Shown: piece after piece, positions 12,303 to 25,170 of the stretch
How positions within the stretch are numbered: position 1 is the stretch's first letter
Layout of the letters: every line of letters starts with the position of its first letter
Assembly: GCA_026826555.1 (NCBI GenBank)
Contig: JAKSZT010054001.1
Coordinates: 1,614,151 to 1,678,150, forward strand
Direction: 5' to 3'
Source: Tolypeutes matacus
Lineage: Eukaryota; Chordata; Mammalia; Cingulata; Chlamyphoridae
DNA length: 64,000 bases
The notes under the pieces: generated by a model
The model's input: only the letters and a program-made list of their open reading frames with translations
Database searches by the model: none
What the model was told of the DNA's origin: nothing
Position numbers and translations under genes: made by a program

Positions 12303-12836
12303 ATTATGGTGCGCTATTGTTGGGCAACAGATTATCCCAAAACATGGTGGCTTAACATAGCAATAAAGGTTTTACTCTATCTTATAGTTTCTGTAGGTCA
12401 AAAATTCTGAAAGCCATCTGGGCAGTCCGGCTTCTGATCTCTTATAAATTTGCACTCCGCTAGTGGCTGAGTTGGAAAGGTGAGAAGCTGCAGCAACTAA
12501 GGGCTGGATGGGCACCTCTGTCTCTTCACGTATTCTCAGAGCCTCTTCATGTGGGCCAGTTTGGGCTTCCTACCAGCATGGTGGCCTCAGAGCAGTCAGA
12601 TTGCTTACATGATGATTCAGGGATCCACGGGCAAGTGGACCAGTAAGGAAGCTGTGTTGCCTCTTATAACCTACTCCTGGGAGTCGCGCAGAGTCGCACA
12701 GCCTAGCTTTCACTGTGCCCTATTGGTTGCAACTGTCACAAAAGCTCACCCCATTTCAAGTCGAAGTACACAGACTCTAACACTCAAGGGGAAAAGTAGC
12801 AAAGAATGTGTGGATATATTTTAAAACTGCCACAGT
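12303..12836 (-). mobile_element. MLT1 (ERVL-MaLR) LTR, antisense
   Basis: On the plus strand it begins 'gggcaacagattatcccaaa' and 'acatggtggcttaac', the reverse complement of the MLT1 end that reads 'taagccactaagttttgggg'. The middle has 'ggcacctctgtctcttc', 'agcatggtggcctcagagca', 'cttataacctactcctggga' and 'ccctattggttgcaact'. These follow the MLT1 order in reverse. It is moderately diverged. The open frame 12549-12824 lies inside it. Confidence 0.75.
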
Positions 12837-14865
12837 GTAGGACTCCCAAGACACCTGGGGCTTCGTTTTGGTTAGGACATGTATCAAACACAGTCTTCTG
12901 GCAGATAAACTAGACACCTTAGGAGAGGCTCAATTATTAAATCTATTCCAGTACTGAGTTCTCAGACCTATTCATTTAAGTCAACTGCTGATTTAATAAA
13001 GATCAGAACTAGACAAAGATTGGGATATGATAGTAACATATTTATTAATTGTAAACACAATTTAATTTGGAAATAAAAGTATAATTGTAGAGCCAAGATA
13101 GACTTGCCTAGGCCAGCACCAGGCCAGCACTAGTTTTGCCGCTTCTTTTGTCTTCTGATAATCTGGTAGGAACTTGTGGGCAATGGAAAGTGCAGGAATG
13201 ACTATTATAGAATCAGCATCATTTCTCGCTAGGAGCAGTAAAAGCGATTATATTTCCCTAAAGTGTCCAGCTCCACATTCAAGTGAAAAAAAGCAGAATT
13301 CATGTCCTTGAAGCCCTTTCTTATACCACTCAGGAAAGCAGAGAAAACAGCAATGCAATTTGTGCATTTAATCAACATTTCAAATGCAACCCCTCGAAGA
13401 GGTATGGAAAATGAGGTGGCAGGCCCTTTGGTGCTTCATCAGTCTAAAGCGTAGCAAGGCAAATGGAACCTGTTTTTGCTCGTCTATTTCTGAAATCAAT
13501 CAGTCTATAAATCATCCTTTTTGTTTTGAAGTTGTAACCACCACCTTGTACTCCCCTCCCCATCATAGCCTGGAATATTTGTCTAAACTGTATGGAATAG
13601 AAAAGGTTGGTAGGATAGGCTTTTTTTGAAGGGGGTGTGGGCGAGAGCCCACTTTCATTTCCAAAAGTGTAAATTGAAGAATGTGTGATTGGAATGCCAA
13701 ATAAATATTGAAAGCATTAGAATTATTTAGAAAGATTAAATCAGACTTATCCTTGGCAAAACAAATGCAGCAAAAACATCCTGCGAAAAATATTACCATA
13801 ATGAATTTTAAAACAAATGAGAAAGCGCACATAGGTTGCTCTCATCGTTTGTCATTTGAGAAGCGACTGTGCTACATTCAAACTGTTAATGAACAGTCAG
13901 ACCAAGTGTAGAATCAATTACACATCGCTTTCATTCACTCCACTCCCATATTCATAAAGCATAATCGGTCCATCTAACAGACTGCATAATGATGCCAATG
14001 CCCTGTCACTCATGTTCGAATTGCATGAATTTTAAGGAGAAAACCAATGCATGGAATTCAATTGATTTTCTTTTTTAGAGATACAACCAGACAACCAAGC
14101 ACTAAAGGTACTATTAGTAAATCAGATTGGCCAATTTATGTGATATGCACCACCAATCTTTGACCTGAAAGAGAATACTTGAAGTTCAGTTAGTGGAATA
14201 TTGAATTACCACAACCTGATAGCGTTACAAAGTAAATGCTACCTCTTCTTCCACATATCAGTCAATGTTTTCGACACACATTTTCTAAGCATGTTTTTAT
14301 TATATTTCAAGAAACAATCAATTGTCCACAAGATGTTCCTTGTCAATCAATCTGCAGCAGATATCAGTTAGAACGGGCTTCAACTATCACCCTGCGGCAT
14401 GTTTCTCAGTTTGAATTATTCCCACACTCATTTCTTCAGTTGCATGATAGATTTCTTTCCAAATCCAGAAAGACTACAGTTATCCAATTCTTTCCAGGAG
14501 TTTGGGATAAAGCATTTACAACCTTATTTTCTAATCCAGGTTTCTCTGAGTCTGTGAGCTGCCCTTTGTTTTTTGTTGTTTGTTTTTCCATTATATTGGT
14601 TTCAAAGGGATTTTGATTTACCTTTCTCAACTTCTTGGTGCTATGGTTCCCTAAATAAGATGCCTATGTTTAAGATTGCACACATAGTTGCTAAACAGCA
14701 TTTGCATTTTGCAGCTGATAAAGGCAAGCAGGGCACTTTCCAAGCCTGAAAGAACATATCCAACTCAGTTTGAGGTTTGAGCCCACTTTTACATGAGAAT
14801 GTGACAATGTTACCTTGTCTTGGACACGGCAGGCTGACAATACGTTACATGCTTCACTGACTTCA
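12837..14865. other. Repeat-poor intronic block
   Basis: About 2 kb in which I recognise no transposon. It contains AT-rich motifs such as TTATTAATTG and several retained CpGs. Short open frames (for example 14236-14616, plus) carry no recognisable protein. It could include conserved non-coding sequence, which comparison with human would show. Confidence 0.45.
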
Positions 14866-14869
14866 AAAG

Positions 14870-14952
14870 TGATAATTTTTAAGCCTAAATCTTAATATAT
14901 TGAGTAATAAAGCTGATAATTTTTAAGCCTAAATCTTAATATATTGAGTAAT
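14870..14952. repeat. Tandem duplication, 44-bp period, two copies
   Basis: The 39 bases at 14870-14908 are repeated without a mismatch at 14914-14952, separated by 'aaagc'. Each copy starts 'tgataatttttaagcc' and ends 'tattgagtaat'. The identity indicates a recent event. Confidence 0.95.
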
Positions 14953-17380
14953 TTCTACCAAAATAAATCCTTTGTGTTAAAAAAAAAAAAAAATGGAAGG
15001 GGCAAAGCTCATCTCCAATTTTTGATCAGCTTTTGCTTTCCTGCCAAAGATCTACTTAAATCTGACCTAGTTGATGAGACTGTATCCTGTTTCAGATTGA
15101 ACCCTCTATACATAAGGGTCCGTTTTCAATAATCTAGATTGAAATCCTTGTAAAAGGGATACTCTGCAATCAGCCATTTATAGAATCATTGAGATTTCAC
15201 AGGGTATTGGGGACATCTGCATTATAATAGTGTTATTTCCAACAGAGAGGGGTCTCAGAGGGACTGTGAGAAACTGAACTATCTGTGAAAACACCAACAT
15301 TTAGCATCATTTTAGAATGAACTGAAAGCACACATATTGTAGAAGGAAGTGAGTCAAATATATGGCATTTCTAGTGCTTCAATAGCAAGAGTGAGAGGAG
15401 GTGGAGGTCCAAATAGACAATATGACTTTTTCAAGGAAGATGATAATAAGGTCTTTGTTCTGGTTCAAGAAATGGCAGCAACTTGCAGATTTCTCAGCAA
15501 GATGTAAAAGAAGCAGTTTATTAAGATGTGAGGGGAAAGCAGACTTTCAAAACCCTGTGCAATGGGTAAAAGTGAGTGAATGTCACTCCCCACCATGGGT
15601 CATTCTACAAAGGCAGATTCTAGGACTGAAGTGTGCAGATGGGTCAATGTCAGGAGGCACAGGCTGATGCTGGCTGCTTGGGCTTCTCGTCAGCCTTCTT
15701 TACAGCTCCCTTGTACAAGCCTGGACAAGAAGCCTCTTCTCCAATAATAATGACACCCAGTCATTAATTCTGTTTCATCAATAAATATTTACTTAGAGTC
15801 CTCTATGTGCCAGGTACATAGGGAAATTGCTCCATTCACCTTGTGCCAAACAGGCTTGTGCTCTTTTGACTCCCAGCTCCCTAGTAAACTGGTGACTAAA
15901 GAACCCCTCTTCATCTCTGAAAACCCTTCTCATTCCTTGAGACAAAGAAAGAATTCAACTTCCTTGGAGATGTGAGCCATTAACCTCACTATTTGAACTA
16001 ATATTGAACTCATTTCTCCTCTTTTGGTCTCCAATATATCAGTTATATAAATTGACCATTCATGAGACTTTTATTACTAATACTTCTGTACACATAACTG
16101 AAGATTCCTTCAGTCCTAGCTCCCCAATAATATAATATCCGCCTGAGGAGGTGGGACATTGCCTGCTATGAGAAGCAGTCAAATATGACTCTATATGCTC
16201 TGAGATTCTTTCTGATTTTAAGATATGATTCTGTGATCCCCATCTTTCTCTTTAGACAATGTGTTTCCATCACAGGGAACATGACAAATCTATGTCTCCA
16301 GCAAAGCCAAGAATTCTATGAGGGTAGCTGCTTAATGGATAATTAGTGAATTTGTGCATGACTAAATAAAAGTTCACCCAATATAATCAATCTCATCAGA
16401 GATGATGTAATGGATTAGAGAAAACAATATGATAGATTGGACAGTCTAGACTGGGCAAGCAATGGAATCTAGTTTCACTGGTTCAGGTTATTCAACATAA
16501 ATCTTAATAGAACTGAGAAGCTGTTTCTTCACAAAGATTCACCAGAGTCTAATACAAGATTTACTAATAACTCTACTACAGATGATTTTTTGAAAAATTC
16601 CAGTACCCTCACACTCTTTAACAAAAGCTTTGAGAGTCTTTTCAAAGATTTCCCAAGTGGGGGGAAAAAATGTGTAGTGACTCCTTTGCCTTTTTTTTTT
16701 TTTTACAAGAAATAATTAAATAAATGCATTTTCTAAATGTGTTATTTTTCTCATCTGCACATGGCTCATTTTTTAATACATCTTCTTTGTTCTAGAGATT
16801 GGTTTCCACTTTGAAAGCACAAAATGGAAAATGACAGACTTTTTACCTATCCTCTCAAAGAATTAATGGGATTATTTTTCCCATGTCTTTAAAAGTGACA
16901 TTTGGATATAATGAACCGACCTCTACATCTAAATAAACCAGGTTTGATTTCTCTCTGACTGGTCCATTTACAGGATAGCTCTGGACTGTACCTATTTCAT
17001 CTATTTACACCTGTACTTTCATTTGTGTTCCATTCTAATGGTGTACACATCCACACCTGGCCCTACATCTAATTTTCTTAAAAACACTTGTATTTAGAAA
17101 AGACAAGTGAGAAGGACAGAATATTTTAGAATTAGATTAATATAGCTCCTAACAGAAAGAATATGGGGAAATTTCTTTAGTGATGAGTTCAACTTACACA
17201 AACTCAACAAAGTGAACAAGGGGTTGGGGGAATGAAGCAACAATATATTTAAATACTAATGGCAATTTCATTAAACTTTTCAACAATGGAAGTTTCGCAC
17301 CAGCACGATCAGGTTGGCTTGTATTGTCTGTCTCCTCCATCCACCTCTCAGAGATGGTTGACTCATTGTGCACTAGAGGA
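14953..17380. other. Intron with an A-run and a weak L2 tail
   Basis: A short A-run lies at about 14979-14993. At 15760-15825, 'aataaatatttacttagagt' and 'cctctatgtgccaggtac' resemble an antisense L2 3' end. A T-run is at about 16690-16704. I see no gene. Confidence 0.5.
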
Positions 17381-17564
17381 GCTGTTCTCAAATTTTTTGG
17401 TCTCCTTTATGCTTGTAAAAATAATTGAGGCTCTCTCTGCCTAGAGGAGCCTGCACCAAATCTCGGTGTATATTTCTATTTTTCTCTCCCACTTCTCAGG
17501 AAGTTCTGTTCTTTCCCCCATTTCCCAAAATAAATTCTTTTTACTGGCCTAACTAAAAAAATTT

Positions 17565-17599
17565 ATGTGTGTGTGTGTGCGTGTGTGTGTGTGTGTGTA
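17565..17599. repeat. (GT)n microsatellite with one GC interruption
   Basis: About 17 dinucleotide units of GT with a single 'gc' interruption near 17579-17582, ending in 'ataaattta' just before the SINE. Confidence 0.9.
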
Positions 17600-17607
17600 T
17601 AAATTTA

Positions 17608-17720
17608 GGGGAGCAGATGCAGCTCAAGTGCTTGAGCACCTGCTTCCCATGGACGAGGTCCTGGGTTCATTTCCTGGTACCTCCTAAAAAAATTTAAAAA
17701 TATAAAAATAAATAAATAAA
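17608..17720 (+). mobile_element. DAS-type SINE, short monomer
   Basis: Begins 'ggggagcagatgcagctcaa' (box A region) and carries the box B-like 'gggttcatttcc' about 45 nt later, then 'tggtacctcct' and an A-rich tail with AAATA units. It is a compact tRNA-derived SINE of the same group as those at 8537 and 63226, in the opposite orientation to MACROD2. Confidence 0.9.
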
Positions 17721-17810
17721 ATTGAGGGTCCCAAAGAGTTTTTGTTTTTATGGGTTATATCCATCATATAAGAAAATAAAAACTCATATTAGAACAAGGA
17801 CATCACCACA

Positions 17811-19155
17811 AGCCATGTAGCCTTCAGAAAACTGCCCTGTACACTCAAGAGAGAAAGCATGAGAAATGCAAGTAGCCTCTAAGTATTATTATGAACATGG
17901 TGTTGCCCTGACAAACCCCCTAAAAGAGAAGCGTCCAACCACACTCTGCAAACTGCTGCACTAGAGCCTCTCACTGTGCAGATCTAGCAATTAAATATAA
18001 ATATTTCCTTTTCAAAAGCAAAGTGGATCCCATTAATTTACCTTATCTGGTCCTTGAGTTTGAAACAGTAATCTCTTTCAACTCTTTAGGGAAAACCTAT
18101 TGTATTGAATTTGTTAAGAAATGGTATTTCTCTAATTTCACTCTATAGGTAGGTTAAGGGATTTTTAAGAGTAATTTTAACTAAATGCAATTTTTGTTTC
18201 TTCCTCAATCTTTAGAATCTAGACTAATTTCTTACCCCTTCTGTGAGATAGTGAGACCATTTCTACCCACCAATTTCTTGAGAATGAGAAGTGCTTCCCA
18301 TCTAAACAGTTTGCAAGGATTCAAGGAAGAAAGTCTAAGATGACTACTATTAGATCAATTGATTTTAGTGGAGAAGAAAAGGGTAGGGGCAGCTTTTTAA
18401 CAAGAATTCTGCAAGATATCACAGGATAAATCCAGCAGGGATCCTCTTGGGGTCACGAATTCCCAGGAGACACAAAACAAAACCAATCCACGTACGGTCA
18501 AGGTAACTCATTTTCCTGGACTAAGGCAGATTTTTCTTTCTTTTTTTTTTTTTTTTTTAACTTTCCCCCTTCCTGGCCTATTTTGGCCTGACATAGAATC
18601 ATTGAGGGGAAGAGAATATAGCACTGAGCCTTTCAAACATGATTCATTGTGAGACCAAGATTCAAAGAGTTCAACATGTGCCTCTGCAAGATTATTTAGT
18701 GTAAACCATTCATATAAAACCACTCAAAGAAAACCAGGAGAACTTTTTATACTTAAACAAATGCCAAGGATGCAATGTTTGCCCAGAAGCTTTGAAAATT
18801 AAGCAATGGATATCAGAGTTAAAAGAAAGAAATACCTGGAAATAAATAAATAAAATTCTGGTGACTGATTCTTTAGTAATATACTATTATGTAGATCTAT
18901 GAAAAAAAATTATTTTTTTCATTTTTATTCAGAAATGGGGTTGTTGAGATGATATGATAAAATTGCTGAAGAGGTAGTATAATGAGAGAAATGACTGGAG
19001 TAAAATAATGGGCAGATTTGGTATGGGTAGGAGAATAATTTGTTGTAGAACACTGTCTAGAGATATAGAAAAAGATGATCACTAGAATGTGTAATTATAA
19101 TTAGTGTGATATTGGAAAAGAGCAAGAAAACAAGTGTTCATATATCTCAACAGCA
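17811..19155. other. Intron, no gene seen
   Basis: A T-rich run (T broken by one C) lies at 18536-18558. Otherwise nothing is recognised. Confidence 0.55.
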
Positions 19156-19157
19156 AA

Positions 19158-19330
19158 TTCCACTCACTAGGTGAACTTAGACAAATTACTTTTCCTCATT
19201 TGTAAAAACAGCATAATATCTACTTCTCCAGTTTGCTATGATGAATAAATTAAATATTTTATGTAAAAGCATAAAGAACAGTACCTGGCATTTTGAAGGT
19301 GATAAAATCTGACTTGATGGATTATCATTA
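19158..19330 (+). repeat. MIR SINE fragment
   Basis: 'aggtgaacttagacaaatta', then 'cctcatttgtaaaaacag' and 'gaacagtacctggcat' follow the order of the MIR core and tail. Confidence 0.6.
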
Positions 19331-20699
19331 GTACTTGTGCATAATTGTATTCACAACATTTAAATGAGATAACATATAAATGGGATGACAATAAATTCTT
19401 TTATATTTAATCAGTATTTCACCATTACATTCTCAAAATTCATAGCTGTACATATTAACTAATTGTCACAGTCTGCATTTTACTTGCTTCTTTCCTTGCC
19501 GTACTACTTGGATCTTCAATTCATTTCTTTTTTTGTCGTTGTTGCAGTATATCCTTGAGTAATGTTTTCAGAGATGGTTTGTGGCTGGAATTTCCTAAGT
19601 CTTTGCATGTTCATGTATTTTCAGTTTGTTCTTATTCTTTAATGCTAGCTTCCTAGCAAAAAGGATTCTAGGTTCAAAATTAAGCTTTCTCAGAATTTTG
19701 AAGATTTTGCTTCATTCATATCTACATGAAAAAGACAGTTTTATTTTTATTCCCTCATGGGAAAGCTGGATTTTTCCCTCTCTAGAGTTCTTAGAAAGTT
19801 CCTATCTATCCTTAGCATTCTGAACTTCCAATATGTATAGTTTCCTTCAGAACAGGATTTTGTTTTCCCTTTTAGTTATGAAATTAATACTATTCTTTCA
19901 TTTTTCTGTTCTTCCTAGAAATTTTAATAGGTGAGTGTTATAATTACTCTTAACTTTAATTCAAATGTTTCATCAGCTGTACATTCTAGAGTATTTCTTT
20001 GACTCCTTCCTCTGGATCAGTAAATTAGTTTTCAGCTGTTTTATTTCCATTATGTATCCCTTCATTTGAAGCTTTGCTTCTTGTTTCAGTTTCCAAGAAC
20101 TTTTATTCTGTGGTTGTTCTTTCTCCCAACCTCACTGGGACATCTTTTCTAACTTTTACACGTATCATTTGCATAATTATTTTCCTACCAACCATTTTAT
20201 TGAATAAAAGTCCTTTTGTAGTCTAGACCCAGATTTGATAGCAGCTAGCTGTTTAGGATTTGGAAGAGGGCACTCCTGTTTCCTAACGATATTTATCCTG
20301 CCTGTGCCTACTCTGCAAAGGGGTTTGCACATGCCATTGCCCTCTGCACTTTTTCCATTCCACACACAGAAGGAAAATCTCCCTAAATTAGTTCCCAATG
20401 TTTCGAACGTATTTTATTTATACTCTGGGGCAACTTCATCTGGTGAAAGCTGTTCTTTATTTTCATGCAGATTCTATTATTTTAAGGGGAAAACGGTTTA
20501 TCAATCAGAATCATCTCCCACTTATGATAACTCAGGCCCTTAAGTAGGTTTGTTAGTAGATGACTCCATCAAACCCACTTCTTTACAAGTGGATTGGGAT
20601 TCACTTAATGTACATCACATTTTTTTTTGATACTTTTATAGCCTTATTCAAATTGGCTGGATAAAACACAATCCCCTAGCAGCTAAGGAGACTGTTGGT
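19331..20699. other. T-rich intron, possibly an old antisense LINE
   Basis: Between about 19540 and 20200 the plus strand is persistently T-rich in a way that recalls the antisense strand of an ancient LINE, but no diagnostic motif is clear. No gene is supported. Confidence 0.3.
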
Positions 20700-21065
20700 A
20701 CATCCCTCCTCTATTGTCCCCAGCACATGTAAATGTTCACTGGAGACAGTCTGGTTCTGGTGAGCATGCTGTATGGCATCCAGTTCCTACCCTGGACCTC
20801 CACTATGGCACACAAACACAGAGAGGGGTGGTGCCTGTAGAATTTCTCCCCACATGAGCAACAGATTGAGACCTGCTGGCTTTGGGGAACCAATGCCCAC
20901 TAGTAAAAGGGAGCTTGCTCTGTCTCTTCTCTGTGTGAGTAAAATGTCTTCTCCATCAGAGCCTGTGTGAGCTGTGCTTTTGCTGATGACCCCAACACCT
21001 GTATTGGAGTGGGCTGACATCTCTTTAGGTGTCTCTCTTTCTGACCAACCAAATGCGTTCTTCAT
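20700..21065 (+). mobile_element. Possible LTR-like segment
   Basis: This is more GC-rich than its surroundings. It contains 'ctctgtgtgagtaaaatgtc' followed by 'agagcctgtgtgagctgtgc', which recalls the R-U5 part of an ERV LTR. No TG/CA ends or target-site duplication were found, so this is tentative. Confidence 0.3.
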
Positions 21066-23160
21066 GGAGCTAACAACTGAATTACAGAATTTGTTCAGCT
21101 ATACACAGCTTTTTTTAATGTTAAAAGGAATGAATTTATTTTTCCCACATGATAGGAAAACATATGCTACCAAGTTGAAAATGCATGCAGACAAAAACAC
21201 ACAGAAAAAAAGGAAAAAGAAAAGGAATGTATTCAATATTTTCATGATTCATAAAGAACCTATCCACATCAGTCTAGCTATTTCAGAGGGCTTCTTTTAA
21301 AACTGATGACAACACTGTTCCAACTCAGACCTATTTTGGACTCATTTTTATAAATATTAAACACTTTAAATAAAAATGGATTACACATATACTGTAAAAG
21401 GATAGTTCAAATATGAAAAGTTGTTTTTAGATACCTAATTATTATACATTAATTAAAAATGCTATTTAAACTGATAAAACTTAAAAAAAGATACTTATTT
21501 TTACCCTAAACACTAGATTTATATGCCTAGTTACAAACTTAGCTGCCTAGAGATATTTTAAAGCAGAAAACACATCAAGTAACTGAGTTATTTTCCAAAG
21601 CAGCTTGACTGGGCAGCATTTTGAATACACAGCACACAGTTTCAATAATACATTTTGATAGAATGTTAACAGTTCCACTGATTATTTCTTTCTGAAGGAT
21701 TTGTAGCTAGGATAATGTCAGTAGTTCTCTTTACCACAATAAATGAATTGCAAGTGTGTGTTTGGCACTATTGTTCAATAAAAAACCCCAAAAAGAACAA
21801 AATTAATCTTTCTAATGGATTTGTCATGGACAATCTTATTGATAGACTAATATAAATGTTTCCATAGTATTAAACCAAATAAGTTTTATTATTTCGTGCT
21901 TTTTAATGTCTTATTAAAATGGAGGAAAACAGTCATAAAGAACCCATGAATGCAACCAACTCATAGTATTCTGCAAAGAAATTTCAGCCCATCCTGTGGG
22001 CTTAACAACCCTTAGAATGTGCTAAGAGCTTTCACTTAGATTCTGAGAAGCTGGAAAATGCCAAACCCTAACAGTAGCTGGAAGCATATGGTGGTGTTTC
22101 TCTAAATGGCTCAGGTCACCACTGTCCTATACCTGGACAGAGAGGAATTAAGTCATTTTTGTCCTGCCCTGGGAACTTTGTCACAAAGATCCTTTGTGTG
22201 TATTTCTTTGGATGGGAAATAGGAGCTGGAGAAAGCATGGAGGGCCAGAGGAGAAAGAACAGAATTTTCGTGCTGTTAGGAAAAGAGACATGCCACTTGC
22301 AGATCTCTTATGATAGAAAGAGCATCTTCCTTCCCAGGACTTGGCTGGTTTTATTTGCAGCTTCTGATAAATCTTCCTTTCTGATACCATTCCACTGAAA
22401 ATTCTGTGGGCCCATCAGAAGTCCAGCTCCTCTCACAAACCACTCACTTTTAGAAATCTTCCTCATTCTTTGTGACATGCTACTGCCAACTTGTATGAAT
22501 GCCTTCACTCAGGAATAAGGCTTAGCATCCGAGGCCTCTACACTCTATTTTAGTAGCATACCTCAGTTTCTCCCATGTCAAAGCATTCGTCCTCCTTAAT
22601 CTCTATGGACTTCATTTGCCATAAGCTTTCCTACGCCCAGCTTGAACTCTGTGTCAGAATTCTTGACTGGAAGAGAAGAGGCCTCTGAAGACAAGTCTCT
22701 GAGGAGAAGACCTCTTTATAGATTTTGCCAAGAGGCTTCCATACCAATATAGGAAAAAAAAAAAAAAGGCCCATCTTTCTAACTGAGCTAATCAATGTAT
22801 GTGGTATGAGATCAGTTCCCCATGTTGAGTGATGAAATTTCAAGGAAGAAAATATAATAGTTCTCTTCAACAATCAGAGTGCCTTCTAGTCTAAGGATAA
22901 TAACTTGAAGACCTCTTTTAAATACTTTGGTTGTATTCTGGAGAACCTACTTCTCCTTGAACCTCCCTGAACAAGAAACCAGACCAACCAGGCTTCCTTA
23001 ATTCTAGGCTCCTCTCTCCTATACCAACAGGCCAGTCATCTGCCATGAGCTATACACAGCTTGCTTTTGGCTACAGATACCTTTGTTGCATGCTTTCACT
23101 TAATCCTGAACTCCTGCTAAATCCCTAACCATTTTCTCTTTTTGTACCCTCTCTAGAATT
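21066..23160. other. Intron, no gene seen
   Basis: Mixed AT-rich sequence, with an A-run at about 22754-22766. The short open frames at 22159-22508 overlap on both strands and lack recognisable protein content. Confidence 0.55.
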
Positions 23161-23164
23161 CTGG

Positions 23165-23345
23165 TCTAGTGGCTCTCAAACTTGATAGTTTATCAAAATC
23201 ATCTGGAGGTCTTATTAAAACACAGGTTGGCGGGTCGCATGCCCAGAGTTTCTGATTCAGCACTTCCAGCGTGGGGACAAATAATTTGCATTTCAAATAT
23301 GATCCCAGGTGATGCTGATGCCCCAGGAGTATGTTGAAAACTGAC
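23165..23345 (+). mobile_element. MER5A-type hAT DNA transposon
   Basis: Nearly full length: 'tagtggctctcaaacttgat', 'aatcatctggaggtcttatt', 'cagagtttctgattcagcac', 'aataatttgcatttcaaata' and 'caggtgatgctgatgcccca'. This is the MER5A order in sense. Confidence 0.85.
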
Positions 23346-23949
23346 AGTCAGGACCAATAGTTGCAGCCTGCAGCTCTCCTACCAAGACTCCACCCACTGC
23401 CTAATACTTCAGTTTTGGCATGACATCCAAGATTCTGACCTTGATTTTTGTCCTGCTGACTCAAATCCAGCTGTGCCCCCAGCTATGATCTTTGGCTTAT
23501 ATATTGTGTTAATGACCTTGGTCTCTTGACTTCTGTGGCCTTTCCTGGCCTGTCATATCCTATTGTTACATGCACTGATGACAATCTATAGTTTTAAATG
23601 CTATCCATGCAGATAATCCAGAGCAAAACTGGTATTATACAATCCCTGCATTAGTTCTCATATAAATTAAAGCAAAGTACTACAAAGATAAGCACATTTT
23701 GGGTAAATATTGCAGTAGGAAGCATGCATTCTGGATTAAATGTCAACAGCATTAATATTAATTGAAGCATTGATTGAAATTATTTAAATTACAAGATCAG
23801 GAGGTGAACTAATTGTGAGAAGAAAGAGTTAAAGAAATCATGCTTCCAAGCTAAACCACTTGAAGAAGAAAAGCTAGGGGTGTAATTTGACTTTAAGTAG
23901 CCTTAAGGAATGCCAAAGAAGGGAATATGTAATGGTTAGAAAGAAGATA

Positions 23950-24650
23950 TAGAAATGGCTCAACATCTTTAATCATCAGAGAAATACAAATCAAAACCAC
24001 AGTGTGATATCACATTCACTATATAGGAAAGCTATAATCAAAAAGGCAATTAATAAATAACATGTATTAGTGAGGATGTGGAGCAACAGAGCCCTCATAC
24101 TTTGCTGGTAGGAATGTAAAATGGTATGGCTATTTTGGAAAACAGTTTGACAGTTCCTCAAAACACAAAGTTACCATATGACCCAGCAATTGAACTCCTA
24201 AGTATACACCCTAGAGAAATGAAAACACATGCCTACACAAAAATTTGTGCACAAGTGTTCTTAGAAGCATTATTTATAATAGCCAAAAAGTGGAAATAAC
24301 CCAAATGTCTGGCAGTGGATGAATGGATAACCAAATGTGGTATACCATACAGTGGAATATTACTCAGCCATTAAAACAAATGAAGCATGATATATACTAC
24401 AGCATGGATGAGCCTTGAAAACTATTCTAAGTAAACAAAACCAGTCAAATAGGTTAGTGGTTTCCAAAGATGGAGCAGAGACAGAGAGAGGAGGGGAGAG
24501 ATAGACAGGACTGCTAATGGGTATGAAATTTCTTTTTGGAGTGATGAAAATGTTCTGGTTAGCAGTGGTGATGGCTGTACAACTCTGTGAATATGCTAAA
24601 ACCACTAAATTGCACCTTTTAAAAACTACAAAATTAAAAAAAAAAATGAA
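23950..24650 (+). mobile_element. L1 LINE 3' fragment (end of ORF2 and 3' UTR)
   Basis: Contains the hallmark end of L1 ORF2 in nucleotide form: 'atcagagaaatacaaatcaa', 'tggtaggaatgtaaaatggt', 'accatatgacccagcaattg', 'agtggatgaatggataacca', 'tggaatattactcagccatt'. It then runs into a 3' UTR ending near 24650 in an A-rich tail. It is 5'-truncated and its frame is broken. Confidence 0.92.
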
Positions 24651-24664
24651 ACGGTGAGGAATAT

Positions 24665-25170
24665 GTCAGGAAATTCAGATAAGTGTGTTACCAGATGGCT
24701 CTGGTTTCTGGGCTTCTGGTTCTTGGCTCATGTTGCATGAAAGAATTTAAGGACACGCCAAATGGTAGGCAAGGGAGTAAAGACTATTAAGAAACAAGTA
24801 AATGAGAAAATTACACAGTCCATGCCAAGGCATGGACCGCAGGCGTGTTGTGGTGAGTTGTGCATGTGGGACCCTAGGTCAGGGCTTTTTAAAATCTGTT
24901 TGCTGTTCTAACTGGTCACCCCACTTGTCATTTCTCAGGGGGCCACTGGTGAGGCCTTTTGAGGATATCTGGGGCTTTCCCTTGACCCTGAATGGGATTC
25001 TCATTCCAAATCAGATTCTTGTTCCAAATGAGATTCTCATTCCAGGTTCTTGTTGTATCCCTCAGGAGGTTTCTTGGCAGAGTCTCATAGTCACATGGTC
25101 TGCCAGCCATGTTGTCTGTCGGATTTTCAGTTGTGACCCGTCTTCCCTTTTCCTATACTAACCTGGCTCA
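24665..25170. mobile_element. Possible ERV LTR-like segment with an 18-bp repeat
   Basis: Higher GC than the flanks. 'gcatgaaagaatttaaggac' followed by 'acgccaaatggtaggcaagg' recalls ERV LTR sequence, and a run of three 18-nt units sits at 24996-25049. The ends and orientation are not settled. Confidence 0.35.
24996..25049. repeat. Three 18-nt tandem units
   Basis: Units at 24996-25013, 25014-25031 and 25032-25049 each start 'gattctcattcc' or 'gattcttgttcc'. The first two continue 'aaatca' and 'aaatga'; the third diverges after 'attcc'. Confidence 0.85.

Larger units (their letters stand above)
17385..17810. mobile_element. Pieces of an old non-autonomous DNA transposon, interrupted
   Basis: 'tctcaaattttttggtctcc' at 17388 and 'ttgagggtcccaaagagttt' at about 17723, followed by 'atgggttatatccatcatat', resemble parts of a common MER-type DNA element. 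The GT microsatellite and the SINE at 17608 lie between the two parts. Family not assigned. Confidence 0.35.

Noticed and set aside
14236..14616. A 126-codon open frame on the plus strand
   Set aside because: No recognisable domain, no start context or splice sites, and AT-rich codon use like the intron around it.
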